Positions 1 through 6,047 of a stretch of DNA of 6,099 bases are shown piece after piece. The DNA comes from an uncultured Oscillibacter sp. Its GTDB lineage: Bacteria; Bacillota; Clostridia; Oscillospirales; Oscillospiraceae. Positions within the stretch are counted from its first letter, which is position 1. Each line of letters starts with the position of its first letter. The position numbers and the translations under genes are program-made. The notes below the pieces were generated by a model. The model saw only the letters and a program-made list of their open reading frames with translations, did no database searches and was not told the DNA's origin. The DNA lies in the NCBI GenBank assembly GCA_900550685.1, contig URTS01000109.1, positions 1-6,099 on the forward strand, read 5' to 3'.

Positions 1-55
1 ACCCCCGGCCTTCTGGTCCGTAGCCAGACGCTCTATCCAGCTGAGCTAACGGCGC
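1..55 (-). tRNA. tRNA-Arg (anticodon ACG), partial at the window edge
   Basis: Read on the minus strand, the tRNA begins at 55 with acceptor strand GCGCCGT (55-49), then T8-A9 and a D-arm containing GCTCAGCTGG. The anticodon stem TCTGG/CCAGA (28-24 with 16-12) pairs perfectly and closes the seven-base loop CTACGGA (23-17). The anticodon is ACG at 21-19, which reads arginine CGU and, after A34-to-inosine editing, CGC and CGA. A five-base variable loop and the 5' strand of the T stem (GGGGG) follow, then the window ends. The T loop, the 3' acceptor strand and any encoded CCA lie outside, so the 3' half is unverified. The sequence resembles bacterial tRNA-Arg(ACG) in its D-arm and anticodon arm. 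Confidence 0.93.
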
Positions 56-82
56 ATACTGCTTGTTTCAAACAGCTTATTA

Positions 83-111
83 AGAATAGCACACCCGTTT
101 TGAAAATGCAA
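83..111 (-). promoter_or_regulatory. Promoter of the tRNA-Arg gene
   Basis: On the minus strand there is a -35 TTGCAT (111-106), a 17-base spacer and a -10 TATTCT (88-83). This fits a sigma-A promoter. Transcription would start near 76, about 20 bases before the mature tRNA 5' end at 55, leaving a short leader for RNase P to remove. The A/T-rich block just upstream (112-149) could act as an UP element, as is common for stable-RNA promoters; that role is inferred. Confidence 0.7.
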
Positions 112-120
112 GCCTTTTTT

Positions 121-148
121 CAAAAAAACTTTCACTTTTTTTGAAAGT
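121..148. repeat. A/T-tract inverted repeats between two divergent promoters
   Basis: Two overlapping inverted repeats lie here. CAAAAAAA (121-128) matches TTTTTTTG (136-143). ACTTTCA (128-134) matches TGAAAGT (142-148) across a seven-base gap. The block sits directly between the -35 boxes of the minus-strand tRNA promoter (ends at 111) and the plus-strand promoter (starts at 150). It could be an UP element for both, a binding site for a dimeric regulator, or simply phased A-tracts. Only the repeats themselves are observed. Confidence 0.45.
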
Positions 149-149
149 C

Positions 150-178
150 TTGTAATGCGGCGGATTGTTTGCTATACT
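150..178 (+). promoter_or_regulatory. Promoter of the DivIVA-like coiled-coil gene
   Basis: A -35 TTGTAA (150-155), a 17-base spacer and a -10 TATACT (173-178) form a good sigma-A-type promoter. Transcription would start near 185, which places the in-frame TTG at 169 inside the promoter and rules it out as a start codon on this transcript. The leader to the chosen ATG at 229 would be about 45 bases. Confidence 0.72.
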
Positions 179-228
179 ACATAAAAAATATGTTAAGCAC
201 GGGAACGATGCAGGAAAGCGGTGCAGCA

Positions 229-828
229 ATGGAACAGTATGCAATTAAGAGCGTTGCCTTCGGCGGCTTTGACAAAGAGGATGTGGCCCGCTACATCGAA
301 CAGATCTCTCAGGAGTCCGGAAAGCTCCGGGAGGAGCGGGATGTTCTTCATGAGCGACTGGAGCAGGCTGAACAGGAGATGGCTGCCCTGCGGGACCAGC
401 TTCAGGCCCTGACGGAGGCCAAGGAGCGGCTGGAAGCTGAAAATCAGCGGCTGGCCCCCATGGAGGCGGAGAACGCCCGGCTGAAGGAAGATGTGGAGGC
501 ACTGCGCCCTGACGCGGAGGCCCATGTGATGCTGCGGGAGCAGGTGGGCACCATTGAATGCGAGGCCCGCCAGCGGGCGGCGGAATTGGAGGAACGCACT
601 GTGGGCCAGATGCGCCGGGCCACGGACCAGTTCCGCAGGCAGTATCAGGTTTTGATGAACACGGTGGAGACGGCCTCCGGTCACATGACCGCAGAGCTGC
701 GGAAAATGGAGGTGGCCCTGGCTCAGCTGCCCAGGACCATGGACCAGACCGGTGCGGAGCTGAATCAGCTGGCGGCGGCCCTGGAAAAGACGGAGCGCAG
801 CGAAGGCGGCGATAAGTTAAAAAATTGA
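229..828 (+). CDS. DivIVA-like coiled-coil protein
   Basis: A 199-residue soluble protein with no signal peptide or membrane segment. Residues 1-26 contain the pattern VAFGGFDKEDVARYIEQI, similar to the N-terminal motif of DivIVA/GpsB-family proteins, in which a short hydrophobic lead is followed by F-x-G-[YF]-[DS]-x-x-E/D-V-x-x-[FY]-[IL]. Residues 27-110 are an almost unbroken Glu/Arg/Leu-rich coiled coil, and a second helical stretch covers roughly 110-190. The family marks curved membrane or division sites and scaffolds cell-wall or division factors in Firmicutes; for this member the role is inferred. The start is ATG 229, preceded by AGGAAAG (212-218) at a ten-base distance. ATG 190 and ATG 208 are in frame but have poorer sites and would add residues before the motif. 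The gene is monocistronic, with its own promoter and terminator. A generic coiled-coil protein without division function is the alternative. Confidence 0.75.
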   Translation: MEQYAIKSVAFGGFDKEDVARYIEQISQESGKLREERDVLHERLEQAEQEMAALRDQLQALTEAKERLEAENQRLAPMEAENARLKEDVEALRPDAEAHVMLREQVGTIECEARQRAAELEERTVGQMRRATDQFRRQYQVLMNTVETASGHMTAELRKMEVALAQLPRTMDQTGAELNQLAAALEKTERSEGGDKLKN

Positions 829-832
829 CGTT

Positions 833-870
833 AAAAAAATCACGGAGAGTGTGCTCTCTGTGATTTTTTT
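833..870 (+). terminator. Strong intrinsic terminator after the DivIVA-like gene
   Basis: A 17-base-pair stem pairs 833-849 with 854-870 around a TGTG loop (850-853). The single wobble is G844 with T859; the rest is Watson-Crick, with core ATCACGGAGAG. The 3' arm ends in seven T residues (864-870), and the 5' arm starts with seven A residues, so it could terminate transcription from either side. It begins four bases after the stop codon of the DivIVA-like gene and separates it from the ATPase operon. Confidence 0.92.
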
Positions 871-1089
871 CATAGCAGAGTCCGGCATGGCAGCGGAATA
901 TTTTCAGACCGCCCTGTCTAAACTGATGGGAAAACGAACGAAAGGAAAAACGTAAGAAAACGATTGACTTTTGCCGATTTGCCACAAAAAGGCGGAAAAT
1001 GGCGCGAGAAAATCCGTCAGAATGATTGGGCGTGGGAGATGAGTTTCCATACAATCCGGGGAAAGTGTTGGAATTCGGTTTTGTTTTCC
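871..1089. other. Intergenic stretch with no recognisable gene
   Basis: This stretch lies between the terminator and the likely ATPase promoter. It is richer in A/T than the flanking genes. Open frames crossing it lack a plausible ribosome binding site and show no family resemblance. There is a short direct repeat TTTGCC-GATTTGCC (970-983 region) and a TACAAT hexamer (1050-1055) without a good partner -35. I see no RNA gene or mobile element. Confidence 0.5.
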
Positions 1090-1118
1090 TTGTTTTCACG
1101 AAAAATTTACCGTATACT
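1090..1118 (+). promoter_or_regulatory. Likely main promoter of the V/A-ATPase operon
   Basis: A -35-like TTGTTT (1090-1095), a 17-base spacer and a -10 TATACT (1113-1118) lie about 155 bases before the first ATPase gene. The -10 hexamer is identical to that of the DivIVA-like gene promoter. A start near 1125 would give a leader of about 150 bases, long enough for regulatory folding. The -35 is weak in its last three bases, so strength is uncertain. Confidence 0.55.
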
Positions 1119-1148
1119 GGTAACGGCCACAAAAAATGGAAGAAAAAA

Positions 1149-1210
1149 CAGCGGGGCTTTGAGAGAAAAGCCAAAAAACAGAAAGCCCATCTGCCCGGAT
1201 CAAGGTCCGG
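1149..1210 (+). promoter_or_regulatory. Structured 5' leader with alternative hairpins
   Basis: Within the inferred operon leader, GGCTTT (1155-1160) can pair with AAAGCC (1167-1172) over a six-base loop. The same strand, GGGCTTT (1154-1160), can instead pair with AAAGCCC (1182-1188), extended by CAG/CTG (1149-1151 with 1191-1193) across a 2x2 internal loop. The two folds exclude each other. A third hairpin, CCGGA/TCCGG (1195-1199 with 1206-1210), follows. No T-run follows any of these, so they are not simple terminators. I recognise no known riboswitch class; regulation is only a possibility. Confidence 0.3.
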
Positions 1211-1214
1211 CGGA

Positions 1215-1242
1215 TTGACAAATAGAACTTTGAGGCCAACAT
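1215..1242 (+). promoter_or_regulatory. Possible second, weaker promoter before the ATPase operon
   Basis: A perfect consensus -35 TTGACA lies at 1215-1220. The best partner is CAACAT (1237-1242) after a 16-base spacer, which matches the -10 consensus at only three of six positions. If active it would give a short leader of about 26 bases and bypass the hairpins upstream. Confidence 0.3.
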
Positions 1243-1274
1243 TTGATTATGTAAGGAGAGAAGGTGAAAGAAAC

Positions 1275-1589
1275 ATGTCCTTGGAGGCGATCAAACAGGT
1301 CACAGAAACCGAGCAGAGCATCCAGACCCGCAGGGCCGCCGCAGAAGCGGAAGCGCGGCAGATAACAGCGGACGCAGAAAAGGCTGGCCAGGCCCTGGTA
1401 AAGCAGGCGCGGACCGAGGCGGCGGAGCAGGGAAAAGCACTGCTCCGGCAGGCTGAGGAACGGGCGGCAGTCCGGGCGAAGGAGATCGCGGCGGAGGCGG
1501 AAGCGGAGAGCAAACGCCAGCGCCAGCAGGCAGAGGCGCGTCTGGAAGCGGCTGCCGAGTTTATCGTAGAAAGGGTAGTGAAACACTGA
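1275..1589 (+). CDS. atpH: V/A-type ATPase subunit H (G-like peripheral stalk subunit)
   Basis: A 104-residue, Ala/Glu/Arg-rich protein that is helical throughout, with no membrane segment. It has the length and composition of the A/V-ATPase H (eukaryotic G-like) subunit, which pairs with subunit E to form the peripheral stalk joining the catalytic head to stator subunit I. Residues about 10-90 form one long coiled coil with regularly spaced Ala and Glu, and the C-terminus is a short hydrophobic helix (AAEFIVERVV). The start ATG 1275 follows GAAGGTG; a stronger AAGGAGAG lies further upstream at 1253-1260. The frame stays open upstream to 1026, but that part crosses the promoter and leader. 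Identification rests on length, composition and first position before subunit I; in E. hirae the counterpart is called NtpF. The stop is one base from the next start. Confidence 0.87.
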   Translation: MSLEAIKQVTETEQSIQTRRAAAEAEARQITADAEKAGQALVKQARTEAAEQGKALLRQAEERAAVRAKEIAAEAEAESKRQRQQAEARLEAAAEFIVERVVKH

Positions 1590-1590
1590 G

Positions 1591-3519
1591 ATGGCCATTG
1601 TCAAAATGAAAAAGCTCCATGTCATTGCAATGGCGGATCGCAGGGAAGAACTTCTGAAAGGGCTGCTGCACCTGGGCTGCGTGGAGATCAGCGAGCCGAA
1701 GGAGGTCCTGTCGGACCCCCAGTGGGCATCGCTGTTCCGGCGGGGGACCTCGTCCCTGGCCCAGAGAAAAGGCCAGCTCACCGACGTCAACACGGCGCTG
1801 GAAGCCATCGGACAATACGCCAAGCTGAAGGACGGCATGTTCATCAAGCGCCATCCCATCACGGAAGCGGAGTTCCTGGACACCGGCGCGGCGGAAAAGG
1901 CCCAGGCGGCCTGTGACGCGGTGCGGACCCAGCTGGGAATCCTGACCCAGGCCCAGAGCGAAGCGGGACGGCTGGAAAGCCGTATTGCCGCGCTGACGCC
2001 CTGGAAGGATCTGGACATGCCGCTGGAACGCACCGGTACGGCCCACACCATTTTCCGCCTGGGGGTCTGCCCCGGGCAGACGGACGTGGGTGCCATCCGT
2101 GTACAGATGGAGGCGGAGGGCCTGGCGGCGGAGCTGTACGAGATCAGCGCCGACAAATTACAGAAGTATCTCCTTGTGATCGTCCATCGCGGCGACGAGG
2201 AAAAGACCCAGGAGCTGCTGCGGCCCTTCGGCTTCAGCGCAGTGACCTTCCCGGACTGCACCGGAACGGCGGCGGGGAACATCCGCGCGTTGGAGCAGGC
2301 CCTGGAAGAGAACAAAAAGGCCCAGGCCGACGCAGCTACCGCCATCGCGGCCAGCGGTGGGAACCGGGACGCTCTGCGGGCCTACGCGGACCGGCTCCGG
2401 GCGGAGGCCGCCAAGGAACAGAGCGCCGAAAGCATCCTGACGGATGAAACGGTGCTGTACTTCCAGGGCTGGGTCCCGGCGGAGAAGGAAAGCGCCGTAG
2501 GCGCGTTCCTGACGGAAAACGGCTGCGCCTGGGAGACCCTGGACCCCACAGAGAAGGAAATCTCCGAGGTGCCGGTGCAGCTGAAGAACAACTGGCTCAC
2601 CAAGCCCCTGAACATGGTGACGGAGATGTACTCCCTTCCCAGGTACGACAACGTGGACCCCAATCCCCTGATGGCGCCGTTCTTCATCCTGTTTTACGGC
2701 ATCATGATGGCGGATATGGGCTATGGGCTGCTGATGTTCCTGGCGGGACTGCTTATCAGCAAAAAGTACGCCCCCAAGGGCACGGCGGGGAACCTCTTCG
2801 GTCTGATGACCCTGTGCGGCGTCAGCACCTTTATTATGGGTGCCCTCACCGGCGGCTTCTTCGGCGACTTCCTGACCCAGGTGGTGAAACTTACCACCGG
2901 CGGCGATTTCGCTCTACCGGCTCTGTTCACACCCTTGGATGACACCCTGATGATCCTCATCGGAGCCATGGCTCTGGGCCTGGTGCAGATCATCACCGGC
3001 ATGGCCATCAGCTTCATCCGGAAGCTGAAAAACGGCCAGGTGATGGATGCCGTGTGGGAGGAGCTGACCTGGTGGATCGTGTTCGCCGGGATCGGCCTTA
3101 TGGCCGCCGGGGTCACCAACATCGTCCTTTACGCGGGCATCGCCATGGTGATCCTGGGACCGGTGCTGACCAACAAGGGCTTCGGGAAGATCACCGGCAT
3201 CTTCGGTTCCCTGTATAACCACATCACCGGGTACTTCGGAGATATCCTTTCCTACTCCCGTCTGATGGCCTTGATGCTGGCGGGCAGCGTCATTGCCCAG
3301 GTGTTCAACACCCTGGGCACCATCCCCGGCAATATTATTGTGTTCCTCATCATCTCCCTGGCGGGCAACGCCCTGAACTTTGCGCTGAACCTGCTGGGCT
3401 GCTACGTCCACGACCTGCGTCTCCAGTGCCTGGAGTATTTCGGCAAGTTCTATGAGGACGGCGGCCGGCCCTTCCGGCCGTTGATGGCGGACACCAAATA
3501 CGTTGACATTACAAAATAA
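1591..3519 (+). CDS. ntpI: V/A-type ATPase subunit I (membrane stator, a-subunit homologue)
   Basis: A 642-residue protein of normal length for the V-ATPase 116-kDa/subunit I family. Residues 1-350 are the cytoplasmic arm that binds the peripheral stalks. From about 360 on there are seven to eight membrane helices (roughly 362-390, 402-424, 450-476, 492-525, 551-575, 582-606). Family hallmarks are DPNPLMAPFF at 356-365 with MADMGYGLL downstream, DILSYSRLMAL at 551-561, and LRLQCLEYFGKFYEDGG near 609-625. R557 in the SYSRL motif corresponds to the essential stator arginine facing the rotor carboxylate; R610 and E615 are also conserved-type residues. It forms the two ion half-channels against the K ring. 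The start ATG 1591 lies one base after the stop of subunit H, so translation is probably coupled. The frame is intact. Confidence 0.97.
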   Translation: MAIVKMKKLHVIAMADRREELLKGLLHLGCVEISEPKEVLSDPQWASLFRRGTSSLAQRKGQLTDVNTALEAIGQYAKLKDGMFIKRHPITEAEFLDTGAAEKAQAACDAVRTQLGILTQAQSEAGRLESRIAALTPWKDLDMPLERTGTAHTIFRLGVCPGQTDVGAIRVQMEAEGLAAELYEISADKLQKYLLVIVHRGDEEKTQELLRPFGFSAVTFPDCTGTAAGNIRALEQALEENKKAQADAATAIAASGGNRDALRAYADRLRAEAAKEQSAESILTDETVLYFQGWVPAEKESAVGAFLTENGCAWETLDPTEKEISEVPVQLKNNWLTKPLNMVTEMYSLPRYDNVDPNPLMAPFFILFYGIMMADMGYGLLMFLAGLLISKKYAPKGTAGNLFGLMTLCGVSTFIMGALTGGFFGDFLTQVVKLTTGGDFALPALFTPLDDTLMILIGAMALGLVQIITGMAISFIRKLKNGQVMDAVWEELTWWIVFAGIGLMAAGVTNIVLYAGIAMVILGPVLTNKGFGKITGIFGSLYNHITGYFGDILSYSRLMALMLAGSVIAQVFNTLGTIPGNIIVFLIISLAGNALNFALNLLGCYVHDLRLQCLEYFGKFYEDGGRPFRPLMADTKYVDITK

Positions 3520-3543
3520 TCAATTTTTAGGAGGAACCCTATT

Positions 3544-4071
3544 ATGACTGAATTGGCTCAGATGTTTGAACTGCAGCAGAGCGGTACTTTCTTCGGCAGC
3601 TGGGGCGGCCTGGCTCTGGCCCTGCTGGGCGCGGGCCTGGCGGCGGTGCTTTCCGGCATCGGCTCCGCAAAGGGCACCGGCATGGCCGGTGAGGCGGGCG
3701 CGGGCCTGCTGTGCCAGGACCCCGGCAAGTTTGGCAAGGTCATGATCCTGCAGGTCATCCCCGGCACCCAGGGCCTGTACGGCCTGGTGGTCTGGTTCTT
3801 CGCCATCTTCCGCATGGGCCTGCTGTCTGGCTCCCTGCCGGAGCTGACCGTGGCCCAGGGCTTCCAGTATCTGGCGGCCTGCCTGCCTATGGCTTTGGGC
3901 GGCCTCTTCTCCGCCATCGCCCAGGGCCGCGTGGCTGCCGCTTCCATCAATATCCTGGCCAAGAAGCCAGACGACTGGTCCAAGGGCATGGTGCTCTGCA
4001 TTACCGTGGAGTTCTACGCCATCTTGTCCCTGCTGGCTTCTATGCTGATGATCATCAATATCAGCGCCTGA
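3544..4071 (+). CDS. ntpK: V-type ATPase subunit K (rotor-ring proteolipid, Na+-type)
   Basis: A 175-residue proteolipid with four membrane helices (about 18-42, 66-92, 105-130, 148-172), a fused pair of c-type hairpins. It forms the rotating membrane ring. The second helix has PGTQGLYG (73-80) with no carboxylate, and the fourth has TVEFYAIL with E156. This matches the E. hirae Na+-ATPase NtpK (156 residues), whose Na+ ligands are L61 backbone, T64, Q65, Q110 and E139. The counterparts here are I72, T75, Q76, Q127 and E156, with Y79 matching the supporting Y68. Na+ coupling is therefore inferred. The extra length is an N-terminal extension of about 11 residues and about six residues between helices 2 and 3. 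It has the most consensus ribosome binding site of the operon, AGGAGG at 3529-3534, nine bases before ATG, fitting a subunit needed in about ten copies. Confidence 0.97.
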   Translation: MTELAQMFELQQSGTFFGSWGGLALALLGAGLAAVLSGIGSAKGTGMAGEAGAGLLCQDPGKFGKVMILQVIPGTQGLYGLVVWFFAIFRMGLLSGSLPELTVAQGFQYLAACLPMALGGLFSAIAQGRVAAASINILAKKPDDWSKGMVLCITVEFYAILSLLASMLMIINISA

Positions 4072-4096
4072 TCCCTGTGAGAAAGGGGATTCAACT

Positions 4097-4681
4097 ATGA
4101 ACGGAATTGAAACCATCATCCAGCGGCTGAATACCGACGCCAAGGCCGAGACGGACGCCCTGCTGGACAAGGCCCGTCAGGACGCGGCGGCCATTACCGC
4201 CCGCTGCCAGGCCCAGGCGGACAAGGAGACCGTCGACCTGGCGGCCCGGAACCAGCGCGCCGCCGCGGAACGGGAGGAGCGCCTTGTCAGTGCCGCCCAG
4301 ATGGAGGCCCGGAAGACCATCCTGGCCGCCAAGCAGGCGGTGATGGAGGAGGTCTACGCCAAGGCCCTGGAAAAGCTGCGGAGCCTGCCCCAGGACCGTA
4401 CCGTGGAGGTGCTGGCATCCCTGCTGAACGAGGCCGCCCCCCAGGGGAAGGGAGAAGTCCTCTTCTCTGCCCAGGACCGGGAAACCGTGGGCCGGGCGGC
4501 GGTGGACGCCGCCAACGCCCAAAACGGCGGCCAACTGACCCTTTCCGGCGAGACGGCCAACATTCCCGGCGGCTTTATCCTCCGCAACGGCAGCATTGAG
4601 GTCAACTGTGCCTATGACACCCTGATCCGCCTGCAAAAGACGGAGACGGCGGGACAGGTGGCCCGGCAGCTGTTCGGCTAA
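4097..4681 (+). CDS. ntpE: V/A-type ATPase subunit E (peripheral stalk)
   Basis: A 194-residue soluble protein of typical length for the V/A-ATPase E subunit. Residues 1-95 are a long, Ala/Glu/Arg/Lys-rich helix that would pair with subunit H in the peripheral stalk. Residues 100-194 form the globular part that contacts subunit B of the catalytic head. The C-terminal hallmark is GGFILRNGSIEVNCAYDTLI (158-177), close to the family pattern GG-[FV]-x-[LV]-x-x-G-x-[IV]-x-x-[ND]. ATG 4097 is preceded by AAAGGGG (4082-4088 region) at about eight bases. The gap from subunit K is 25 bases with no terminator, so the genes are cotranscribed. Confidence 0.94.
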   Translation: MNGIETIIQRLNTDAKAETDALLDKARQDAAAITARCQAQADKETVDLAARNQRAAAEREERLVSAAQMEARKTILAAKQAVMEEVYAKALEKLRSLPQDRTVEVLASLLNEAAPQGKGEVLFSAQDRETVGRAAVDAANAQNGGQLTLSGETANIPGGFILRNGSIEVNCAYDTLIRLQKTETAGQVARQLFG

Positions 4682-4698
4682 GGGGGGAGGACGCCTTG
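4682..4698 (+). promoter_or_regulatory. Ribosome binding site that supports a TTG start for subunit C
   Basis: GGGGGGAGG (4682-4690) starts just after the stop codon of subunit E and lies five bases before TTG at 4696-4698. No ATG or GTG lies near this spacing. The next in-frame ATG (4750) would remove 18 residues, including part of the conserved N-terminal segment (YLAISARVRAME), so TTG is the best-supported start. Confidence 0.8.
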
Positions 4699-5694
4699 GC
4701 TAAAATCAAAGACACCGATTATCTGGCCATTTCAGCCCGTGTCCGGGCCATGGAGACCACGCTTCTGACCGAGGGACGGATGGACCGGCTGCTGGAAGCC
4801 CGCAGCGATGAGGAAGTCTCCAAGCTTCTCCAAGAGTGCGGCTATCCGCCGCTGGACGCCGCCCGGCCGGAGGAGATGGACGCGGCGCTGTCCCAGGCCC
4901 GGGAGGAACTCCTGGCCGATTTGAGCGATAGTGCGCCGGACCCCAGATATATCGACATTTTCAAGCTGAAATATGACTATCACAACGCAAAGGCCATCCT
5001 GAAGGCCGCCGCCGTGGGCACCAGCCCGGAGCGGATGCTGATGGACATGGGCCGTGTTCCGGCGGTGGAGTTGAAAACCGCTGTGGAGAGCGGCGAGCTG
5101 GACGGCCTGCCCGGCGACCTGCCGGAGGCTGTGGCCGAGGCCAAGTCCGTGCTGGATACCACCCGGGACCCCCAGCTCAGCGACATTGTGCTGGACCGGT
5201 GGATGTACCGGGACATGGCCCAGGTGGCGGAGGTCACCGGCAGCGAGTTCCTCCGGGGCTACGTGGCGGCCCAGATCGACGCCGCCAATCTCCGGGCCCT
5301 GATCCGCACTTTGCGGATGGGCAAGAACGGGGATTTCCTGGCAGGCGTTCTCTTTGAGGGCGGCGAGATCGAACCGGCGGCAGTCCTGGCTCTGGCGAAT
5401 GACCGCAGCGGCCTGGCGGAGGTCTACGGCGCCACCCGCTTTGCCCAGGCGGCGGAAGCCGGAGAGGCGGCCCTGAAGGGCGGTTCCCTGACGGAGTTTG
5501 AAAAACGCTGTGACGACGCGGTGAGCGACTACTTGGCAGGGGCGCAGATGATCCCCTTCGGGGAAGCGCCCATGCTGGCCTATCTGGCGGCCCGGGAGAC
5601 GGAATACACCAACATCCGCATCCTGCTGATGGGCCGCGCCGCCGGGCTGAGCCCGGAGGTCATCCGGTCCCGCCTGCGGCGGACTTGCGCGTAA
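4696..5694 (+). CDS. ntpC: V/A-type ATPase subunit C (d-subunit homologue, rotor socket)
   Basis: A 332-residue soluble, mostly helical protein, the usual length for the V/A-ATPase C/AC39 (eukaryotic d) family. It is the funnel-shaped part sitting on the K ring that takes the lower end of the central D-F shaft. Family features include the N-terminal YLAISARVRAMETTLL (9-24), the segment FKLKYDYHNAKAILKA (89-104, close to the family's K-x-D-x-x-N-x-[KR] core), and later helices with NLRALIRTLRMGK and EYTNIRILLMGRAAGLSP, the latter near the C-terminus, as in other members. It starts with TTG, chosen because of the strong ribosome binding site and the conserved N-terminus. The gap from subunit E is 14 bases, and its stop (5692-5694) overlaps the ribosome binding site of the next gene. 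Confidence 0.95.
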   Translation: MAKIKDTDYLAISARVRAMETTLLTEGRMDRLLEARSDEEVSKLLQECGYPPLDAARPEEMDAALSQAREELLADLSDSAPDPRYIDIFKLKYDYHNAKAILKAAAVGTSPERMLMDMGRVPAVELKTAVESGELDGLPGDLPEAVAEAKSVLDTTRDPQLSDIVLDRWMYRDMAQVAEVTGSEFLRGYVAAQIDAANLRALIRTLRMGKNGDFLAGVLFEGGEIEPAAVLALANDRSGLAEVYGATRFAQAAEAGEAALKGGSLTEFEKRCDDAVSDYLAGAQMIPFGEAPMLAYLAARETEYTNIRILLMGRAAGLSPEVIRSRLRRTCA

Positions 5695-5706
5695 GGAGGG
5701 AAGGAC

Positions 5707-6024
5707 ATGGCAGCAGCATATTCCATCGCCGTCATCGGCGATTGGGAGTCCGTCATGGGCTTCCGGGCTTTGGGGCTGGACACCTATCCCGTCACCTCTG
5801 TGGAGGAGGCGCGGAAAACCGTCCACAACCTGGCCAAAACCGACTGCGCGGTGATCTATCTCACGGAGACCCTGGCCAAGGACATGATCGACGTGCTGGA
5901 CCGGTACAAGGACGAGATCCAGCCCGCCATCATCCTGATCCCCGGCCGGGAGGGCTCTCTCGGCATCGGCAGGGCCAACATCCAGAGCGCCATCGAGCGG
6001 GCTGTGGGTGCGGACATCCTGTAA
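5707..6024 (+). CDS. atpF: V/A-type ATPase subunit F (central shaft)
   Basis: A 105-residue protein with the Rossmann-like fold pattern and length of the V/A-ATPase F subunit, which binds subunit D to form the rotating central shaft and is thought to modulate activity. The N-terminus IAVIGDWESVMGFRALGLDT is the family hallmark [IV]-A-[VF]-[IL]-G-D-x-x-[ST]-[VA]-x-G-[FL]. The middle DCAVIYLTETLA is a beta strand and turn, AIILIPGREGSLGIG matches the family's P-x-x-x-G-S-x-G loop, and the end GADIL is typical. The ribosome binding site AGGAGGG (5694-5700) lies six bases before ATG 5707. In E. hirae this protein is called NtpG, so symbols differ between naming schemes. Confidence 0.96.
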   Translation: MAAAYSIAVIGDWESVMGFRALGLDTYPVTSVEEARKTVHNLAKTDCAVIYLTETLAKDMIDVLDRYKDEIQPAIILIPGREGSLGIGRANIQSAIERAVGADIL

Positions 6025-6047
6025 GGACTTAAAGAGGGGATTTCATT

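Noticed and set aside
169..228. Longer version of the DivIVA-like protein starting at TTG 169, or at ATG 190 or 208
   Set aside because: TTG 169 lies before the -10 box of the promoter at 150-178. The two ATGs have poorer ribosome binding sites than ATG 229, and the extra residues precede the conserved-type N-terminus.
970..1003. Short direct repeat TTTGCC and a GCC/GGC inverted repeat
   Set aside because: Too short and imperfect to distinguish from chance; no T-run or partner element.
1026..1055. Promoter with TACAAT (1050-1055) as -10
   Set aside because: The best -35 is TTGGGC with an 18-base spacer, a three-of-six match; the TTGTTT/TATACT pair downstream is better.
964..1274. Open frames through the region before the ATPase operon, including an N-terminal extension of subunit H from 1026
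   Set aside because: They cross the likely promoter and leader, lack ribosome binding sites, give low-complexity Lys/Arg-rich peptides, and would make subunit H almost twice the family length.
1200..5826. Long minus-strand open frames antisense to the ATPase genes (for example 1200-2345, 3520-4170 and 4732-5826)
   Set aside because: High GC content in plus-strand genes leaves antisense frames open. Their translations are His/Gln/Gly/Pro- or Ser/Arg-rich with no domain pattern, while the plus strand codes for recognisable subunits throughout.
1275..6024. F-type ATP synthase operon
   Set aside because: Subunit I (642 residues), the four-helix K subunit and the C and F subunits are all V/A-type; no F-type a, b or delta subunit is present.
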